DNA from: Actibacterium sp. MT2.3-13A
GTDB taxonomy: Bacteria > Pseudomonadota > Alphaproteobacteria > Rhodobacterales > Rhodobacteraceae
Length of the DNA: 64,000 bases
Assembly (NCBI RefSeq): GCF_018139985.1
Contig: NZ_JAGSOU010000011.1
Location: forward strand, 82,215-146,214
Reading direction: 5' to 3'
How positions within the stretch are numbered: the first letter of the stretch is position 1; each line of letters begins with the position of its first letter. A program made the position numbers and the translations under genes. The notes under the pieces are model-generated. The model searched no databases and was not told the DNA's origin. It worked only from the letters and a program-made list of their open reading frames with translations. Positions 61,910 to 64,000 of the stretch are shown here, in pieces.

Positions 61910-63085
61910 ATGGACCCCATTAGAAATCCCTTCGCTCCCGGCGCAGGTTCTCAGCCGCCAGAACTGGCGGGCCGCGATGAAATCATCCGGGAAGCCGAAA
62001 TCGCATTGAAGAGAATTCTCCAAGGCCGGCATGACAGGTCCCAAATACTGCTAGGCTTGAGAGGAACCGGAAAAACGGTCCTCTTGAACAAGATTGAAAG
62101 GCTTGCGGAAGAAGCAGGCTACTTGACCTCATTCATTGAGGCCCCTGAAGACAAGTCACTGGCGGAGCTTCTCTACCCAAGAATCCACCAAGTCCTAAGA
62201 AAACTCTCGATAGTGGAGAACGCAAAGGAAAAAGCTTACTCTGCCATGCGGGCCTTGCGTGGGTTTGCGAGCGTGTTCAAGATCGAGGTCGGCGATTTTT
62301 CTCTGTCGGTAGATCCAGAAGCAGGCACGGCGGATAGCGGGAACCTGGAGTTCGATCTAAGCGACCTTTTCGTTCGCGTTGGCGAAGCAGCCAAATCGGC
62401 CGATAAAGGATGGGCACTTCTGATTGATGAAATGCAGTATCTGAATGAGAAAGAACTTGCCGCCCTCATCGTTGCCATACACCGCGTCAACCAAAAACAG
62501 CTTCCAGTAATAATGTTCGGTGCAGGGCTACCACAAATCGCCGCTCTGTCAGGCGACGCGAAGTCCTACGCGGAGCGCTTGTTCAAGTACCCTCCTGTCG
62601 GCGCGTTGGACCAAGAAGCCGCTGTATCGGCCATCAAAGAGCCTATATCAGAGGAGGGCGAGCATATCGAAAGCGATGCCTTGGATCTGATCGTCGAACG
62701 AACAGAAGGCTACCCATACTTCCTACAGGAGTGGGGATACCAAGCGTGGAACACTGCGGACCAATCACCGATTTCTCGTCACGATGTCGAACGGGCCTCA
62801 GAGACAGCTCTGAAACGATTGGATGATGGTTTTTTCAAAGTGCGCTTCGATCGGCTGACCCCGAAAGAACGTGAATATGTGATAGCGATGGCAGAACTCG
62901 GTACGGGGCCATACCGTTCCTCCGATGTCGCAGATCACTTGGGGGAACCTCCGAGCAAACTTGGGCCAAGACGAGCCCAAATCATCAACAAGGGGATGAT
63001 CTACAGTCCCGAGTATGGAGACATCGCGTTCACCGTTCCGATGTTTGACGATTTTCTCCGTAGGACCATGGTCAAGCCAAGTTAG
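61910..63085 (+). CDS. Lone AAA ATPase with C-terminal winged helix
   Basis: 391 residues. Walker A is GLRGTGKT at 49-56, Walker B is ALLIDEMQYL near 169-178, and a sensor-like GAGLPQ is near 204. The last 80 residues (LTPKEREYVIAMAELG onward) look like a winged-helix DNA-binding domain. The layout resembles Orc1/Cdc6-type and archaeal-type ATPases; function unknown. Two 60-base lines have 45 and 55 percent GC, and codons such as AGA, ATA and TTG are frequent, unlike its neighbours, which points to recent transfer. AGGA lies 6 bases before the ATG at 61910; an ATG five codons earlier is possible. Confidence 0.8.
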   Translation: MDPIRNPFAPGAGSQPPELAGRDEIIREAEIALKRILQGRHDRSQILLGLRGTGKTVLLNKIERLAEEAGYLTSFIEAPEDKSLAELLYPRIHQVLRKLSIVENAKEKAYSAMRALRGFASVFKIEVGDFSLSVDPEAGTADSGNLEFDLSDLFVRVGEAAKSADKGWALLIDEMQYLNEKELAALIVAIHRVNQKQLPVIMFGAGLPQIAALSGDAKSYAERLFKYPPVGALDQEAAVSAIKEPISEEGEHIESDALDLIVERTEGYPYFLQEWGYQAWNTADQSPISRHDVERASETALKRLDDGFFKVRFDRLTPKEREYVIAMAELGTGPYRSSDVADHLGEPPSKLGPRRAQIINKGMIYSPEYGDIAFTVPMFDDFLRRTMVKPS

Positions 63086-63223
63086 CGAAGTGGCACGCGT
63101 TCTCGCCCGCCCAAAGTGAAACGCAGTTTCCCGCACCCACCCCGGCTCGGGCGCTGCCCTCCGTGGCTCCCCCGTCTGCCCCATCTTGCCAGCCCGCCCC
63201 TCCCCGGCCATGATCACCCCATC

Positions 63224-63862
63224 ATGGACCACACCGACGCCAGACCCGCCAACGCCTCCCCCACCCGCGCGGAAATCGCGGTGGCGCTGTTCACCCTCGG
63301 CTATGTGGGGGCCTTCACCGTCTGGTTCCTCGCCGTCGGCAATTACGAATTCATCGTCTACGTCCTGACCATGGCCGTGCTGATCGCGCTGGTGGGGCTG
63401 AACCTGCGCAAGGCGGAGTTCCCCGCGGGGATGCTCTGGGCGCTCAGCCTCTGGGGGCTGGCGCATATGGCAGGCGGCGGCGTGCCGGTGGGGAACTCGG
63501 TGCTCTATTCCATGCCCCTCTTCCCGGTGGTGGAGACCGACCAGTATTTCATCCTGAAATACGACCAGTTGGTGCATGCCTATGGCTTCGGCGTCACCGC
63601 CTGGCTGCTGTGGCACCTGATGACGCGGCATTTCCCGGCCACACGGGGGTCGGCGACCGCGCTTTTCTACCCGCTTTTCGCCTCGATGGGGCTGGGGGCG
63701 CTGAACGAGATGATCGAGTTCTCGGCGGTGCTGATGGTGCCCGAGACCAATGTCGGCGGCTATTACAACACCGCGCTCGACCTGGTGTTCAACTGCCTGG
63801 GCGCGGCGGTCGCGATGGGAATGGTGCGGGTTTTCGGGCGGCGTGCCCCGCTCACCCGCTAA
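63224..63862 (+). CDS. DUF2238 membrane protein (YjdF-like)
   Basis: 212 residues with five to six membrane helices (EIAVALFTLGYVGAFTVWFL, VYVLTMAVLIALVGL, MLWALSLWGLAHMAGGG, GFGVTAWLLWHLM, ALFYPLFASMGLGALNEMIE, FNCLGAAVAMGMVRVF). Conserved polar positions KYDQLVHAYGFG and GALNEMIEFSA fit the DUF2238/YjdF family. Function unknown. The start MDHTDARPANAS was chosen as the first ATG before the first helix. Confidence 0.8.
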   Translation: MDHTDARPANASPTRAEIAVALFTLGYVGAFTVWFLAVGNYEFIVYVLTMAVLIALVGLNLRKAEFPAGMLWALSLWGLAHMAGGGVPVGNSVLYSMPLFPVVETDQYFILKYDQLVHAYGFGVTAWLLWHLMTRHFPATRGSATALFYPLFASMGLGALNEMIEFSAVLMVPETNVGGYYNTALDLVFNCLGAAVAMGMVRVFGRRAPLTR

Positions 63863-64000
63863 ACAAGAACCGAAACGGCCCTTTCAGGAAACCACAAGAA
63901 CTGACCTGCCCCCCGGTGGTCCCTCGTTCATAACGAGAGTCTGCGGGTTTGGGATTGGTAGTTGGGTTGGTCGGTTTGGGCAAGCGCGCCGGGAGCGGAG
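63863..64000. other. Right-edge non-coding stretch
   Basis: No gene is recognised in the last 138 bases. A short hairpin CTCGTT/AACGAG around CAT is at 63923-63937, then a G/T-rich tract runs to the edge. It may be the leader of a gene beyond the window. Confidence 0.4.

Overview
The window is about 64 kb of a GC-rich alphaproteobacterial chromosome, most like the Rhodobacteraceae (Rhodobacter/Roseobacter group). The assignment rests on gene content read from the sequence: a malyl-CoA lyase of the Mcl1 type, a TIGR02302-type membrane protein beside lysA and argH, a 44-residue aa3-oxidase subunit IV, an alphaproteobacterial CsgH next to a curlin, a degenerate dihydroorotase in the pyrB operon, and many short ATGA/GTGA overlaps. 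It reads almost entirely as core chromosome. I saw no transposase, phage gene, CRISPR array, rRNA or tRNA.

Layout. 1-6.1 kb: a partial D-glutamate-catabolism acetyltransferase (dgcN) divergent from malyl-CoA lyase, then accA, then a minus-strand ftsE-ftsX-plsC block. 6.2-13.3 kb: a zinc-ribbon protein, then the minus-strand series argH, a tiny lipoprotein, DUF2834, lysA and a large TIGR02302 protein, with a thioredoxin-like TlpA diverging from argH. 13.3-19.4 kb: 3-methyladenine DNA glycosylase, an EAL phosphodiesterase, the polyhydroxyalkanoate precursor genes phaA and phaB, an EamA exporter, and small genes plus a tRNA-methyltransferase-like protein. 19.4-31.6 kb: polyprenyl diphosphate synthase, ispE, a TPR lipoprotein-export-like protein, ETF-ubiquinone oxidoreductase, greA, azlCD, the oxidase subunit IV, and an acyl-CoA dehydrogenase with a metallo-hydrolase.

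31.7-41.8 kb: threonylcarbamoyl-AMP synthase, YqgE, a DsbD-alpha-like periplasmic protein, an RND pump with its membrane fusion protein, then an operon of uracil-DNA glycosylase, phosphoesterase, LysE exporter and moaB. 41.8-54.5 kb: pyrB, a PH-like protein, pyrC-like, plsY; gshA; rsmE divergent from ubiA; an OmpA-family protein with a coiled-coil partner; and uvrC-pgsA-moaD-moaE. 54.5-64 kb: an unusually AT-rich gap, an S49 peptidase / zinc ribbon / Ca-Na antiporter / SDR operon, a curlin-csgH pair, trhO, pncA, pncB, a lone AAA ATPase of lower GC, and a DUF2238 membrane protein.

The most unusual items are the AT-rich gap carrying a perfect DnaA box (54.5-54.8 kb), the compositionally foreign AAA ATPase with its own consensus-like promoter (61.9-63.1 kb), the curlin with ten exact 11-residue repeats and paired direct repeats upstream, the pyrB-linked dihydroorotase that has lost its metal-binding histidines, and a family-4-like uracil-DNA glycosylase with too few cysteines for an iron-sulfur cluster. 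None of these amounts to proof of a new system. All functional calls are from reading sequence motifs and memory of families; no searches were run.
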